Origin: Ohtaekwangia sp036568665
Lineage (GTDB): Bacteria > Bacteroidota > Bacteroidia > Cytophagales > Cyclobacteriaceae
Assembly (NCBI RefSeq): GCF_036568665.1
Contig: NZ_DATCSD010000002.1
Location: forward strand, 1-13,639
Reading direction: 5' to 3'
DNA length: 13,639 nt
Part shown: positions 6,200-13,639 of the stretch, piece by piece
Position numbering within the stretch: the first letter of the stretch is position 1
How the letters are laid out: each line of letters starts with the position of its first letter
Translations under genes and position numbers: made by a program
The notes under the pieces: generated by a model
What the model saw: only the letters and a program-made list of their open reading frames with translations
Told to the model about the DNA's origin: nothing
The model's database searches: none

Positions 6200-9100
6200 A
6201 TGAAATTTACAAAACCCGCATATATAGTAATGCTTGTTGGCCTGGTTACGCTTACGGGCTTTCAGAAATCGGAAGATGATTTTATCAGCCTCATCAAAGA
6301 ACAGCTAAACCTATATTCAAAAAATCACCCGGAAGAAAAAGTATATCTTCAATTCGATAAGCCATTCTATAAACCGGGTGAAGATATCTGGTTCAATGTA
6401 TTTCTGCTCGATGGCAGCACACACAAGCCATCTTCTACCAGCGATGTGGTATATATAGAATTGAGTGACCCCAAGGGTAACAAAGTATCTACTTTGAGTC
6501 TTTTTGTAAAGGATGGTACAGCACGCGGAGATTTCAGTTTGGAAGAATCCGTAGCAGGCGGTATATATTCTGTGACGGCCTATACGCGATGGATGCAAAA
6601 TGCAGGCGAGCTAAGTTATTTTTACAAAAAAATACCCGTACAGAAAGTCATAACTCCACGCCTGCTACTAAAGATAGATTTCGAGAAAGAAGCCTACGGT
6701 CCTGGTGATGAAGTAAACGCTACATTAACAGCCAGCGACCTGAAAAATATACCTCTCGCAAATGCTGAAGTACATTCAACCATACGCCTGCAAGGCGAGG
6801 TAATTAATACAAACAACTATACCACAAACGAACAAGGCAAACTTACTGTGAGTTTAAAATTGCCCGGTGACCTTTCCACCACGGATGGTATTCTGCATTT
6901 ACGCATTACCGCGCATGGACAGGAGGAGTCCATAACACGATCTGTACCTATTGTGCTGAATAAGATAACACTGAAATTTTATCCGGAGGGTGGCGATATG
7001 CTGAGCGGCACGAACTGTCAGGTGGCTTTTGAAGCATTGAATGAATTTGGAAAAGGGGCTGATGTATCGGGCTATATTGTGGACGAACGCAATACTGTGG
7101 TTACTTCCTTCACAAGCTTTCACATGGGCATGGGAGCCTTCAATTTTATACCGCGAGAAGGTCACACCTATAAAGCACGTATAACAACACCCGCAGGCAA
7201 CGATAGTTTATTTTCATTGCCGACAGCAACGCCATCAGGATATACTATACACCTAGAGAGAGGAAGCGCATCAACATTATCCGGCATTGTTCAGGCATCA
7301 CAAACAGGAGAAGCATTCCTGGTAGGGCAATCACATGGTATAATATACTATGCCGAAAAAATTCTGCTGAAGAAAGGCGCCAATCCCGTCACAATTAAAT
7401 CCAATCTTTTCCCGGCAGGTATAGCAGTATTTACCTTGTTCAATGCTGAGGGGCTCGAAGAGGCCGAGCGACTTGTATTTCTGAATCAACAGAAAACTTT
7501 GCATGTAACGATCAATACCGACAAGAAGAATTATACACCACAGGAAAAAGTACAGATAACAATACGCACGACCGATGATGCCGGCAAACCTGTGCCTGCA
7601 AAATTATCTTTGTCCGTTGCCGATGACCAATTGATTTCTTTTGCCGATGACAAACAGGATAATATACTCTCATGGATGTTTCTGTCTTCGGAGTTGAAAG
7701 GGAAGATACAGGAACCCTCATTTTATTTTGATCCGACTGAGCCGAAAGCATCTGCAGCATTAGACTATCTCATGCTTGTTCGCGGCTGGAGACGATTTAC
7801 CTGGAAAGAAGTTTTCAGGAACAATACAGCCATAACGTGGCTCCCCGAAAACAACAGTACCATTTCGGGGTTTGTACTCGATCCGCGCAACAATAACACC
7901 GAAGCCGAAGTAACGTTGCTTGAGTTGGGCAATCGCAGAAGAATTGCCAAAGTAAAAAGTACCCGCAACGGACAGTTCACTTTTAAAAATATAGATGCCT
8001 CTACATCTATACTGTTGTTGACACGAAGACCCAATCAGCTCAGCATTCCTGAACGACCTGTGTTTTCTTCTGCATCGCTGCAATACTCCAATAGTTTACA
8101 GATCAAGGAAAGTACAGTGCCTGTTGTTATCGGCTCACCTACGCGCCAGGATGTTATGGCTTCTACGCCCACGCAGGGCTCCATGGATTTTTCAATGGAA
8201 GAAGATGTAGCTCAACTGCAGGAAGTTGTAGTAGTGTCGTACGGTGTCGAAAATAAAATGGCACTCACCGGCTCGCTGGCAAATATTTCGGGCGCTCCTA
8301 TTGAAAATATACCGGCCTATTCTTCCACCGAAAATATACTGCAGGGCCGTGTATCAGGTCTGCAAATACAACAACAAAATGCAAATGCCGGCAGCTCCTC
8401 TACACTTACTTTAAGAGGTATAAATTCATTCGGCAACGGGCGTAACGAACCGCTGTATGTAATTGATGGTATACCGATCAGTACAAACCTGAGTGCTAAC
8501 TATCCTAACGGAAGTATTCTGAGCACGGAAAACATTTCTTCCATACACGTTCTGCAAAGCCCTGAAGCTACAGCTCTGTTCGGCTGTATGGCTGCGAATG
8601 GTGTTATCCTGATCAACACTCGCTCCTTTATACCAAGCGGTAGTTTTTCAAGAAAAATGCGCAAAGAGAAATATGCCAGTCTCCTGGTTGCACCACGATT
8701 ATTCTCTGTAACACGTGAGTTTTATACTGACACTTCTAAAAAACAAAAATCAGATGAACGTAAAAATTTTCAGACTACCGTTTACTGGAATCCTACTATT
8801 GTAACAGACGAAAAAGGCGAAGCACAGATCAGCTTTAACAATAGCGATGCAACATCGGCTTTTCGCATTACGGCAGAAGGTATAACGGCCAACGGATTGA
8901 TTGGTCGTAAAGAAGAAATATACTCTGCTTCATTACCCTTTACACTTGATGCTAAAATGCCTGGCTTTCTTGGGTTTGACGACACTCTTCGCCTGCCTGT
9001 AATGGTGAAAAATACACTGCCCACACCACTCGATGCAGAACTTATGGCAGAATTGCCAACAGGTTTAAAGGCATTGTCAGCCACAAACATTTCTGTTCAT

Positions 9101-10822
9101 GTAGAACCGGAGAGGACAAAAACATACTGGATTACGCTTGTAACCGATCATACCATCGGTACATTTCCGGTTACGATCTGGCTGCGAGGCAAAAAATATT
9201 CCGACAAGATCAGTCAGAGTATATCTGTTCACCCGATCGGTTTCCCTATGAAGCTAAGTTTCTCGGATAAAAACATAGAGAACAATCTGCGGTTTAAAAT
9301 AAACGATATTGAAACGGGAACTTTGCGAGGAGAGTTAACAGCCTATACAGATATAGTGAGCGATCTCTTTGCGGGTGCAGAAGGGATTTTACAACAACCT
9401 CATGGATGTTTTGAGCAGGTATCATCTTCTACGTTCCCCAATATACTGGCGCTGCAATTCATGAAAGAAAGCGGCCAGCTTCAACCCCATGTTGAAGCAT
9501 TGGCCTTGCAGTATATTAAAAGCGGGTATAAACAATTAACCGCTTATGAAATAAATGACGGAGGGTTTGAGTGGTTTGGACATCCGCCAGCACACGAAGC
9601 GCTCACAGCATACGGACTGCTTGAATTTCTGGAAATGAAAAAAGTATTCAACGATGTTGATGATGCCATGCTGAGTCGCACCCGCGATTGGTTGCTAAGC
9701 CGCAGAAAAGGTGATGGTACTTTTTTGCAGAATCATGGCAAGTATGGATTTTCAAGCGCATCGGCAGAAGTAAACAATGCATACATGGTATATGCATTAG
9801 CCGAGGCCGGAGTTACCGCACTGGAAAAAGAGTATAGCAAAAGCCTGGACGAAGCGTGGGCCAGTAAAGATATGTATCGCATGGCGCTGATGGCCAATGC
9901 AGCCCATCGCCTGCAAAAAGAAAATGACTATACGCAGTTAATCGCATACTTCTTACAACAAATAAAAGACGACAGAGGATTTAATAATTTAAAATGCGAT
10001 CATTCCATCACCAGGAGTTACGACAACTCCCTGCTTATTGAAACAGTGTCGTGGTGGTGCATAGCCATGTTACAATCGCGCGATAAAGATCTCGCTACGA
10101 TTAACCAGTGCATCCAGTTTATCCGGTCAAAGCGGTCGTTCGGAATGTTTGGCTCGACCCAAGGCACAACGGTAGCCCTACAGGCGCTTACACGCTACGC
10201 AGCCTTAATAAATAGCAACCGCGAAAAAGGAGAGATCGCAGTAGCCGTTAACAGCACTGTTACCGATAAATTCTCCTATACTAAAGAAACGCATGATAAG
10301 ATTGTGTTAGACAAATTCAGTCAACAATTACACAATGGCACCAACGTGGTGCAGATAAAATTCAACAATACTGGCGAAGCACTTCCATATTCATTAAACA
10401 TTCGCTGGAATACAAAGGCACCGGCATCTGATTCTGCATGCCGTGTTCAGATAGATACCAGGCTGACACAATCTGCTATAAAGATGAGTGAGACCGTACG
10501 ATTTACAGCTACTGTACGCAATCTAAAAAATGAAGGTATACCCATGACCGTAGCACTGATCGGAATTCCCGGAGGGCTTTCATTGCAGCCCTGGCAGTTA
10601 AAAGAGATGCAGGAAAAAGGTGTGTTCGATTTCTATGAAATACTGGACGACCGATTGGCTATTTACTATCGTGAGCTGGAACCCAACGCTATACGTGTTC
10701 TTCATTTCGATCTGAAGGCAGAAGTTTCCGGGAATTATACCAGCAGAGCAAGTTGTGCTTATTTATACTATACCGATGAGTATAAACACTGGGTGAAGGG
10801 GAGCACCGTGAGCATTCAATAA
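6200..10822 (+). CDS. Alpha-2-macroglobulin-like thioester protein with embedded SusC-type TonB plug
   Basis: The product has 1540 residues from the ATG at 6200, where a signal peptide begins; an upstream in-frame ATG at 6086 overlaps the barrel gene. Residues 45-150 and 150-255 are macroglobulin-type domains (EKVYLQFDKPFYKPGEDIWF; DFEKEAYGPGDEV). More MG-like sequence runs to about 540, including ALDYLMLVRGWRRFTW, seen in Bacteroidota MG2/plug proteins. A short regulatory-like sandwich lies near 553-600. A full SusC-type plug covers 675-809. The A2M domain begins near 855 (NFQTTVYWNPTIVTDEKG, FRITAEGITANGLIG). The thioester motif GCFEQ is at 1069-1073, inside a helical thioester domain to about 1330. 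The C-terminus resembles an A2M receptor-binding domain (about 1412-1540). A2M proteins trap proteases by a covalent thioester after bait cleavage. The protein is exported. I infer that it supplies the plug to the barrel encoded 4 bp upstream. Its precise role is unknown. Confidence 0.9.
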   Translation: MKFTKPAYIVMLVGLVTLTGFQKSEDDFISLIKEQLNLYSKNHPEEKVYLQFDKPFYKPGEDIWFNVFLLDGSTHKPSSTSDVVYIELSDPKGNKVSTLSLFVKDGTARGDFSLEESVAGGIYSVTAYTRWMQNAGELSYFYKKIPVQKVITPRLLLKIDFEKEAYGPGDEVNATLTASDLKNIPLANAEVHSTIRLQGEVINTNNYTTNEQGKLTVSLKLPGDLSTTDGILHLRITAHGQEESITRSVPIVLNKITLKFYPEGGDMLSGTNCQVAFEALNEFGKGADVSGYIVDERNTVVTSFTSFHMGMGAFNFIPREGHTYKARITTPAGNDSLFSLPTATPSGYTIHLERGSASTLSGIVQASQTGEAFLVGQSHGIIYYAEKILLKKGANPVTIKSNLFPAGIAVFTLFNAEGLEEAERLVFLNQQKTLHVTINTDKKNYTPQEKVQITIRTTDDAGKPVPAKLSLSVADDQLISFADDKQDNILSWMFLSSELKGKIQEPSFYFDPTEPKASAALDYLMLVRGWRRFTWKEVFRNNTAITWLPENNSTISGFVLDPRNNNTEAEVTLLELGNRRRIAKVKSTRNGQFTFKNIDASTSILLLTRRPNQLSIPERPVFSSASLQYSNSLQIKESTVPVVIGSPTRQDVMASTPTQGSMDFSMEEDVAQLQEVVVVSYGVENKMALTGSLANISGAPIENIPAYSSTENILQGRVSGLQIQQQNANAGSSSTLTLRGINSFGNGRNEPLYVIDGIPISTNLSANYPNGSILSTENISSIHVLQSPEATALFGCMAANGVILINTRSFIPSGSFSRKMRKEKYASLLVAPRLFSVTREFYTDTSKKQKSDERKNFQTTVYWNPTIVTDEKGEAQISFNNSDATSAFRITAEGITANGLIGRKEEIYSASLPFTLDAKMPGFLGFDDTLRLPVMVKNTLPTPLDAELMAELPTGLKALSATNISVHVEPERTKTYWITLVTDHTIGTFPVTIWLRGKKYSDKISQSISVHPIGFPMKLSFSDKNIENNLRFKINDIETGTLRGELTAYTDIVSDLFAGAEGILQQPHGCFEQVSSSTFPNILALQFMKESGQLQPHVEALALQYIKSGYKQLTAYEINDGGFEWFGHPPAHEALTAYGLLEFLEMKKVFNDVDDAMLSRTRDWLLSRRKGDGTFLQNHGKYGFSSASAEVNNAYMVYALAEAGVTALEKEYSKSLDEAWASKDMYRMALMANAAHRLQKENDYTQLIAYFLQQIKDDRGFNNLKCDHSITRSYDNSLLIETVSWWCIAMLQSRDKDLATINQCIQFIRSKRSFGMFGSTQGTTVALQALTRYAALINSNREKGEIAVAVNSTVTDKFSYTKETHDKIVLDKFSQQLHNGTNVVQIKFNNTGEALPYSLNIRWNTKAPASDSACRVQIDTRLTQSAIKMSETVRFTATVRNLKNEGIPMTVALIGIPGGLSLQPWQLKEMQEKGVFDFYEILDDRLAIYYRELEPNAIRVLHFDLKAEVSGNYTSRASCAYLYYTDEYKHWVKGSTVSIQ
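8222..8626 (+). other. Embedded SusC-type TonB plug domain within the A2M-like gene
   Basis: Residues 675-809 of the A2M-like protein read as a complete plug in the usual order: EVVVVSYGVENKMALTGS, NILQGRVSGLQIQQQNANAG, TLTLRGINSFG, PLYVIDGIPI, ENISSIHVLQSPEATALFG and AANGVILINTR. The conserved GSRGANG turn is altered to GCMAANG. It lies between MG-like domains and the A2M domain, the place of the bait region in classical A2M proteins. Confidence 0.85.
9404..9418 (+). other. Thioester motif GCFEQ of the A2M-like protein
   Basis: The codons encode Gly1069-Cys1070-Phe1071-Glu1072-Gln1073. In A2M and complement proteins the Cys and Gln side chains form the internal beta-cysteinyl-gamma-glutamyl thioester. 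The preceding sequence (AEGILQQPH) and following sequence (VSSSTFPNILAL) fit the bacterial thioester-domain pattern, so the protein is predicted to be thioester-competent. Confidence 0.88.
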
Positions 10823-10851
10823 CATATAACTATAATTTTACCCCACATGCC

Positions 10852-10903
10852 CGGATCCAAGTCTCACCAACAGCACGACCATACGCACAGAGACTTGGAT
10901 CTG
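10852..10903. repeat. 12-bp perfect inverted repeat downstream of the A2M-like gene
   Basis: GATCCAAGTCTC (10854-10865) and GAGACTTGGATC (10890-10901) are exact inverted copies around a 24-nt spacer, extended by a G-U and a C-G pair. The repeat starts 30 nt after the A2M stop codon. No T-run follows on either strand, so it could be a 3'-end stabilising hairpin rather than an intrinsic terminator. I see no mobile-element features beside it. Confidence 0.6.
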
Positions 10904-10956
10904 CATGACAACCAATTAACACTCACTAACGAAAATATTTTTGAAGAGCCTTGCGC

Positions 10957-11154
10957 TTACATGTGCGCAGGTCTGTTATCAGACTTCTTCAGTATGCTTT
11001 CTATCGCTCTGCGCAGTCGGCCGATCAGGTCAAAGCGTGAAGAAGATGATGAAGTATATTTCTGTTCAGCATACTCCGGCATAAATCGCGGGTCTGTTAA
11101 CCCGTTCATAGTAGAAAGCGATGCTTGTCGTATAAAATCTTTTCTTGTAGTCAT
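10957..11154 (-). CDS. Possible small protein or 5' gene remnant, 65 aa
   Basis: The frame begins MTTRKDFIRQASLSTMNG, resembling the N-terminus of Bacteroidota proteins that start with a Tat-like (R)R-x-F-(I/L) segment. No hydrophobic stretch follows; it continues with a serine run (SSSSS) and a basic amphipathic end (RFDLIGRLRRAIESILKK). Codon choice (ATA, CGA, AGA) resembles the neighbouring genes. It could be a real small protein, the 5' fragment of a broken gene, or chance. No good ribosome-binding site is visible, and a structured sequence (11159-11208) lies just upstream of its ATG. I prefer it to the overlapping plus-strand frame 10847-11266, which is rich in His and Cys and unlike a protein. 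Confidence 0.35.
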   Translation of the reverse strand: MTTRKDFIRQASLSTMNGLTDPRFMPEYAEQKYTSSSSSRFDLIGRLRRAIESILKKSDNRPAHM

Positions 11155-11158
11155 AACG

Positions 11159-11208
11159 CAGGTGCTGAGATGCTCAGCCGTAAATACACTGCAATATTAC
11201 GGCTCCTG
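11159..11208. other. Compact nested hairpin cluster
   Basis: CAGG (11159-11162) and CCTG (11205-11208) enclose GCTGAG-ATG-CTCAGC (11164-11178) and GCCGTAA/TTACGGC (11177-11183 and 11197-11203). The two inner hairpins share two bases, so they may be alternatives. On the minus strand this would be the 5' leader ending 4 nt before the 65-aa frame. It could be a small structured RNA element or leader. Confidence 0.35.
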
Positions 11209-11516
11209 TAAGCAGCTGTCTAAAAGATGTAATGAAACCAATCAATATACTTTTGCAAAGGGTTGAAATGACATTCCAATGCAAACGTATGATACCTGTA
11301 GTGGAGTGAACATTCTGCTCATTTTTTACAAAGTGCTCTATATAAATATGCCCTTGCAGATACCTTGCAATCGTTTGGCATTAACTGTTTAAAAAGAATT
11401 TTCTGTATTTGAAAAACATGCTGATCTTCGCGGCCTGAAAATTTGTTATGCATCCGGGCAACGCAGTGGCTACACTGTTAAGCTGGCGTAACGAAATAAA
11501 GGACCTTATATAGTAT

Positions 11517-12686
11517 ATGAAAAAAAGTTTGTTCGCATTGCTGTTGGGTGGTTTGGGCATTGGCACCACCGAATTTGTCATGATGGGTTTATTACCCGAC
11601 ATCGCTAACAATTTAGATGTATCGATACCCGTAGCAGGATATCTCATTTCTGCTTATGCATTGGGCGTAGTGATCGGTGCCCCACTGTTAGTAATTCTCG
11701 CTGGTGGTTATCCTCCTAAAAAAATATTGATCACACTTACCATCATGTTCACGGTGTTCAATGGCTTGTCAAGTCTGGCACCGGGATATATATCTTTATT
11801 CTTCCTTCGCTTGTTATCAGGCCTTCCGCACGGAGCCTTCTTTGGAGTGGGAGCTGTAGTGGCCAGTCGCCTGGCTGATAAGGGTAAAGAAGCACAAGCT
11901 GTATCAATCATGTTTGCCGGGCTCACTATTGCAAACCTGATGGGTGTTCCGCTTGGTACATTTCTCGGGCACAACTATAGCTGGCGCTATTCATTTTTAC
12001 TCATTGCTGCGATCGGGTTGATCACGTTACTCTGCCTGCAATTGTGGATGCCTAAATTGGAGAATAATAACAAAACCAATATAGCCGAGCAGCTTACATT
12101 CTTTAAGCGTTTGGATGCATGGCTCATCATTAGCATTACCGCTATAGGTACCGGTGGACTCTTCTGCTGGATCAGCTATATAGCTCCGCTGCTCACCAAC
12201 GTATCGGGCTTCTCTGCAGACCAGGTTCCATTTATACTCTCCTGGGCGGGTCTGGGTATGCTTGTTGGTAACCTGATGGGAGGCTGGCTGGCCGATCGCT
12301 ATTCACCCGCTAAAACATCTTTTGCATTGCTGCTGTGTATGGTGGCATCGCTTATACTGGTATCGTTCTTCTCACAGTATAAAAGTATAGCGCTCATCAC
12401 TACATTTATCACGGGTGCATTGTCGTTCTCACTGGCTGCTCCTATACAGATGCTAATGATACAGACAGCACGCGGAGCCGAGATGTTTGCTGCGGCAGTA
12501 TCGCAAGCTTGTTTTAATATAGGCAATGCGTTGGGTGCTTTCCTCGGAGGTCTTCCGTTAATGGCAGGCTACTCCTATACTTCTCCGGAATGGGTTGGTG
12601 TATTTATGGCGTTGATCGGTGCGGCTTCTGCAGCCATGTTAATACGCGGCACGCAAAAGAGCATAGTAACACAGCCCCAGGCATAG
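11517..12686 (+). CDS. MFS exporter of the DHA1 family, AraJ-like
   Basis: A 389-residue membrane protein with about 12 hydrophobic segments, the normal length for this group. The N-terminus (FALLLGGLGIGTTEFVMMGLLPDIA) and the segments YALGVVIGAPLL, LLSGLPHGAFFGVGAVVASRLA and NLMGVPLGTFLG closely follow the E. coli AraJ/YdhP pattern. These are proton-coupled inner-membrane exporters; AraJ is linked to sugar or sugar-derivative efflux, but substrates are mostly unknown, so none is assigned. A charged loop near residues 180-195 separates the two six-helix halves. AAAGGA lies about 15 nt before the ATG. It is a single-gene unit closed by a strong terminator. Confidence 0.92.
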   Translation: MKKSLFALLLGGLGIGTTEFVMMGLLPDIANNLDVSIPVAGYLISAYALGVVIGAPLLVILAGGYPPKKILITLTIMFTVFNGLSSLAPGYISLFFLRLLSGLPHGAFFGVGAVVASRLADKGKEAQAVSIMFAGLTIANLMGVPLGTFLGHNYSWRYSFLLIAAIGLITLLCLQLWMPKLENNNKTNIAEQLTFFKRLDAWLIISITAIGTGGLFCWISYIAPLLTNVSGFSADQVPFILSWAGLGMLVGNLMGGWLADRYSPAKTSFALLLCMVASLILVSFFSQYKSIALITTFITGALSFSLAAPIQMLMIQTARGAEMFAAAVSQACFNIGNALGAFLGGLPLMAGYSYTSPEWVGVFMALIGAASAAMLIRGTQKSIVTQPQA

Positions 12687-12712
12687 TACTGATATAATCG
12701 AACTAATATAGT

Positions 12713-12750
12713 AATGCACCTGAAATCCTCAGGTGCATTTTCGTTTCTTA
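12713..12750 (+). terminator. Intrinsic terminator after the MFS gene
   Basis: A perfect 11-bp stem, AATGCACCTGA (12713-12723) and TCAGGTGCATT (12729-12739), closes a 5-nt loop and is followed by TTCGTTTCTT. It lies 27 nt after the MFS stop codon. Confidence 0.9.
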
Positions 12751-12766
12751 TAGGTATGTTTGCAGC

Positions 12767-12967
12767 ATGGAAACAGCCGATAGCTTTCTCGATTTGCTGG
12801 CCGAACCAGCTAAACGCGCGCTGCAACGTGCCGGTATAAAAACACTCGATCAGCTTTCGTGGCTTAGCGAGAAGGAAGTGCTTGAACTTCACGGCATGGG
12901 CCCCGGCAGTATAAACAAGTTGCGAAAAGCACTTGATGCCAAAAATCTTTCCTTCCGTAAGAAGTGA
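12767..12967 (+). CDS. Small helix-hairpin-helix protein resembling the RNA polymerase alpha C-terminal domain
   Basis: The 66-residue protein is a single domain. LLAEPAKRALQRAGIKTLDQLSWLSEKEVLELHGMGPGSINKLRKALDAKNLSF has the alpha-CTD/HhH layout: a helix with paired AKRAL, the I-x-T-L-x-Q-L turn, and the hairpin GMGPGSINKLRKAL that contacts the DNA backbone. Stand-alone proteins of this kind occur in Bacteroidota and are annotated as DNA-binding or alpha-CTD-containing; a specific function is not known. It starts 17 nt after the MFS terminator, so it needs its own promoter, unless there is read-through. It converges with the next gene, with a 21-bp gap and no clear terminator. Confidence 0.82.
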   Translation: METADSFLDLLAEPAKRALQRAGIKTLDQLSWLSEKEVLELHGMGPGSINKLRKALDAKNLSFRKK

Positions 12968-12988
12968 TCTATACAGTATCTATATATT

Positions 12989-13474
12989 TTACTTCTCTAC
13001 TTTATCATACAACTTTAATCCTTGCAATAACCGGTTTATTGTTTTGGTCATACGGCTTACCCGTGTATCAAGCTTCTTAGCAGAGAAGATATAGTCTATA
13101 TAGAATTTCTGCTCGCTATCAGAAAGTGCGTTGAAGAATTCTAGCGCAACTGGTTCATCGCGCAAACACAACATCAGTTCTTCAGGTACTTCAAGCGGAT
13201 CGGTATCCGGATACAGTATAACATGAACATAATCACCTTCCTTCTTTTTTATAGCCTTTCGTATCTCGGCCTTTACGGGCAAAAATAACTTGCCATTGCC
13301 CATCGGCATCAAGTGACATTTCTGTATAGCGTAACCATCAATTGTTCCTTTGACTTTTACCGCTCCAAAGGGTTTAGCTTTATTCTGTACTATCTGAGGT
13401 ATACGTGCATACGTCCAGCCGCCTTTGCCCTGAAAGCGTTCGAGTTTGTATTTCTTATCAACGAGAGGTTTCAT
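12989..13474 (-). CDS. YdeI/OmpD-associated family protein with DUF1905
   Basis: The 161-residue protein starts with a DUF1905 beta-barrel-like domain (about 8-88: GGWTYARIPQ, GAVKVKGTIDGYAIQKCHLMPMGNGKLFLPVKAEIRKAIKKKEGDYVHVILYPD), followed by a YdeI/OmdA-type helical segment (about 95-158: EVPEELMLCLRDEPVALEFFNALSDSEQKFYIDYIFSAK..TRVSRMTKTINRLLQG). The family is widespread and has been linked to bacteriocin or antimicrobial protection in some enterobacteria, but the mechanism is unknown. There is no signal peptide, so it is cytoplasmic. AGGAAAG lies 9 nt before the ATG. Confidence 0.85.
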   Translation of the reverse strand: MKPLVDKKYKLERFQGKGGWTYARIPQIVQNKAKPFGAVKVKGTIDGYAIQKCHLMPMGNGKLFLPVKAEIRKAIKKKEGDYVHVILYPDTDPLEVPEELMLCLRDEPVALEFFNALSDSEQKFYIDYIFSAKKLDTRVSRMTKTINRLLQGLKLYDKVEK

Positions 13475-13578
13475 TCAAAAATCTTTCCTGCATACCAATG
13501 AAATATACTATACGAATTACAGGAATATAGTTGCCCAATATGCGTAAATAAAAAATCATATACAGGATACTGAAAACC

Positions 13579-13636
13579 GCAGACCTTCGCAACATATATA
13601 CTATGTGCGTTTTTCGATATAGCCATCGGGGTCTGC
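13579..13636. repeat. Imperfect inverted repeat at the right window edge, containing motif copy B
   Basis: GCAGACC (13579-13585) and GGTCTGC (13630-13636) are inverted copies. ACATA-TATAC-TATGT (13591-13605) forms a further palindrome inside, and the right arm contains copy B of the dispersed motif. The element may continue past the window. Together these suggest a short palindromic intergenic repeat rather than a promoter. Confidence 0.4.
13609..13632. repeat. Dispersed 24-bp motif, copy B
   Basis: Matches copy A (2929-2952) in 22 of 24 bases, with CA in place of TT at the two variable positions. It lies 134 bp upstream of the YdeI-family start codon. Confidence 0.55.
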
Positions 13637-13639
13637 AGG

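Larger units (their letters stand above)
10823..11516. other. Hairpin-rich spacer between the A2M-like and MFS genes, 694 bp
   Basis: No strong gene fills this stretch. It contains several short perfect or near-perfect hairpins: the 12-bp inverted repeat at 10854-10901, CTTGCGC/GCGCAGG at 10950-10971, GTCTG/CAGAC at 10971-10984, CGGGT/ACCCG at 11089-11104 and the cluster at 11159-11208. It also has a possible 65-aa minus-strand gene (10957-11154) and, nearer the MFS gene, two CCTTGCA words 11 bp apart (11352 and 11363). TGTATTTG near 11403-11410 resembles a -7 element for the MFS gene, but without a TTG at the right spacing. Confidence 0.45.

Noticed and set aside
10854..10901. Insertion-sequence ends
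   Set aside because: The inverted repeat is separated by only 24 bp, with no transposase or target duplication nearby.
10847..11266. 139-aa plus-strand frame after the A2M-like gene
   Set aside because: It is rich in His and Cys with no domain-like pattern, runs through several hairpins, and lies opposite a more protein-like minus-strand frame.

Overview
The window looks like a chromosomal segment of a Bacteroidota bacterium, probably close to Chitinophagaceae. It has a SusC-type outer-membrane protein, a DUF4382 lipoprotein, an alpha-2-macroglobulin (A2M)-like protein carrying a SusC-type plug, TAnnTTTG-like promoter words, weak Shine-Dalgarno sequences and heavy use of ATA (Ile). All calls come from reading the sequence; no database search or folding program was run.

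Region 1 (1-1988, minus strand) is a Ro60/Y RNA locus. It holds a full-length TROVE + vWA protein (rsr, 407-1927). Directly downstream, head to tail on the same strand, are three divergent Y RNA-like RNAs. Each carries a 29-nt core, CGUA(G/C)-N4-GAGUUACUUCG, and a compensatory helix around an invariant GAG-UU-ACU, the layout of the Ro60-binding stem in animal Y RNAs. One copy (1-120, its 3' end outside the window) carries a circularly permuted tRNA cloverleaf, one (206-332) has D-arm-like then T-arm hairpins in normal order, and one (128-197) has no tRNA-like part.

Region 2 (2049-2890, minus) is a DUF4382 lipoprotein with its own terminator. A 404-bp gap separates it from the divergent region 3.

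Region 3 (3295-10822, plus) is a two-gene unit with a 4-bp gap. The first gene encodes a SusC-type barrel with a carboxypeptidase-regulatory-like N-domain, but the core of its TonB plug is missing. The second encodes a 1540-residue A2M-like protein with an intact GCFEQ thioester motif. It contains a complete SusC-type plug, placed just before the A2M domain where A2M proteins carry their protease bait region. There is no SusD. The plug and barrel of one transporter thus appear split between two adjacent genes, one of which is also a predicted protease trap. This pair and the Y RNA cluster are the two most unusual things here.

Region 4 (10823-13639) has a hairpin-rich spacer with a possible 65-aa minus-strand gene, an AraJ-type MFS exporter with a strong terminator, a small RNA-polymerase-alpha-CTD-like helix-hairpin-helix protein, and a convergent YdeI/DUF1905 protein. 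A 24-bp motif recurs upstream of the lipoprotein gene and at the right edge.
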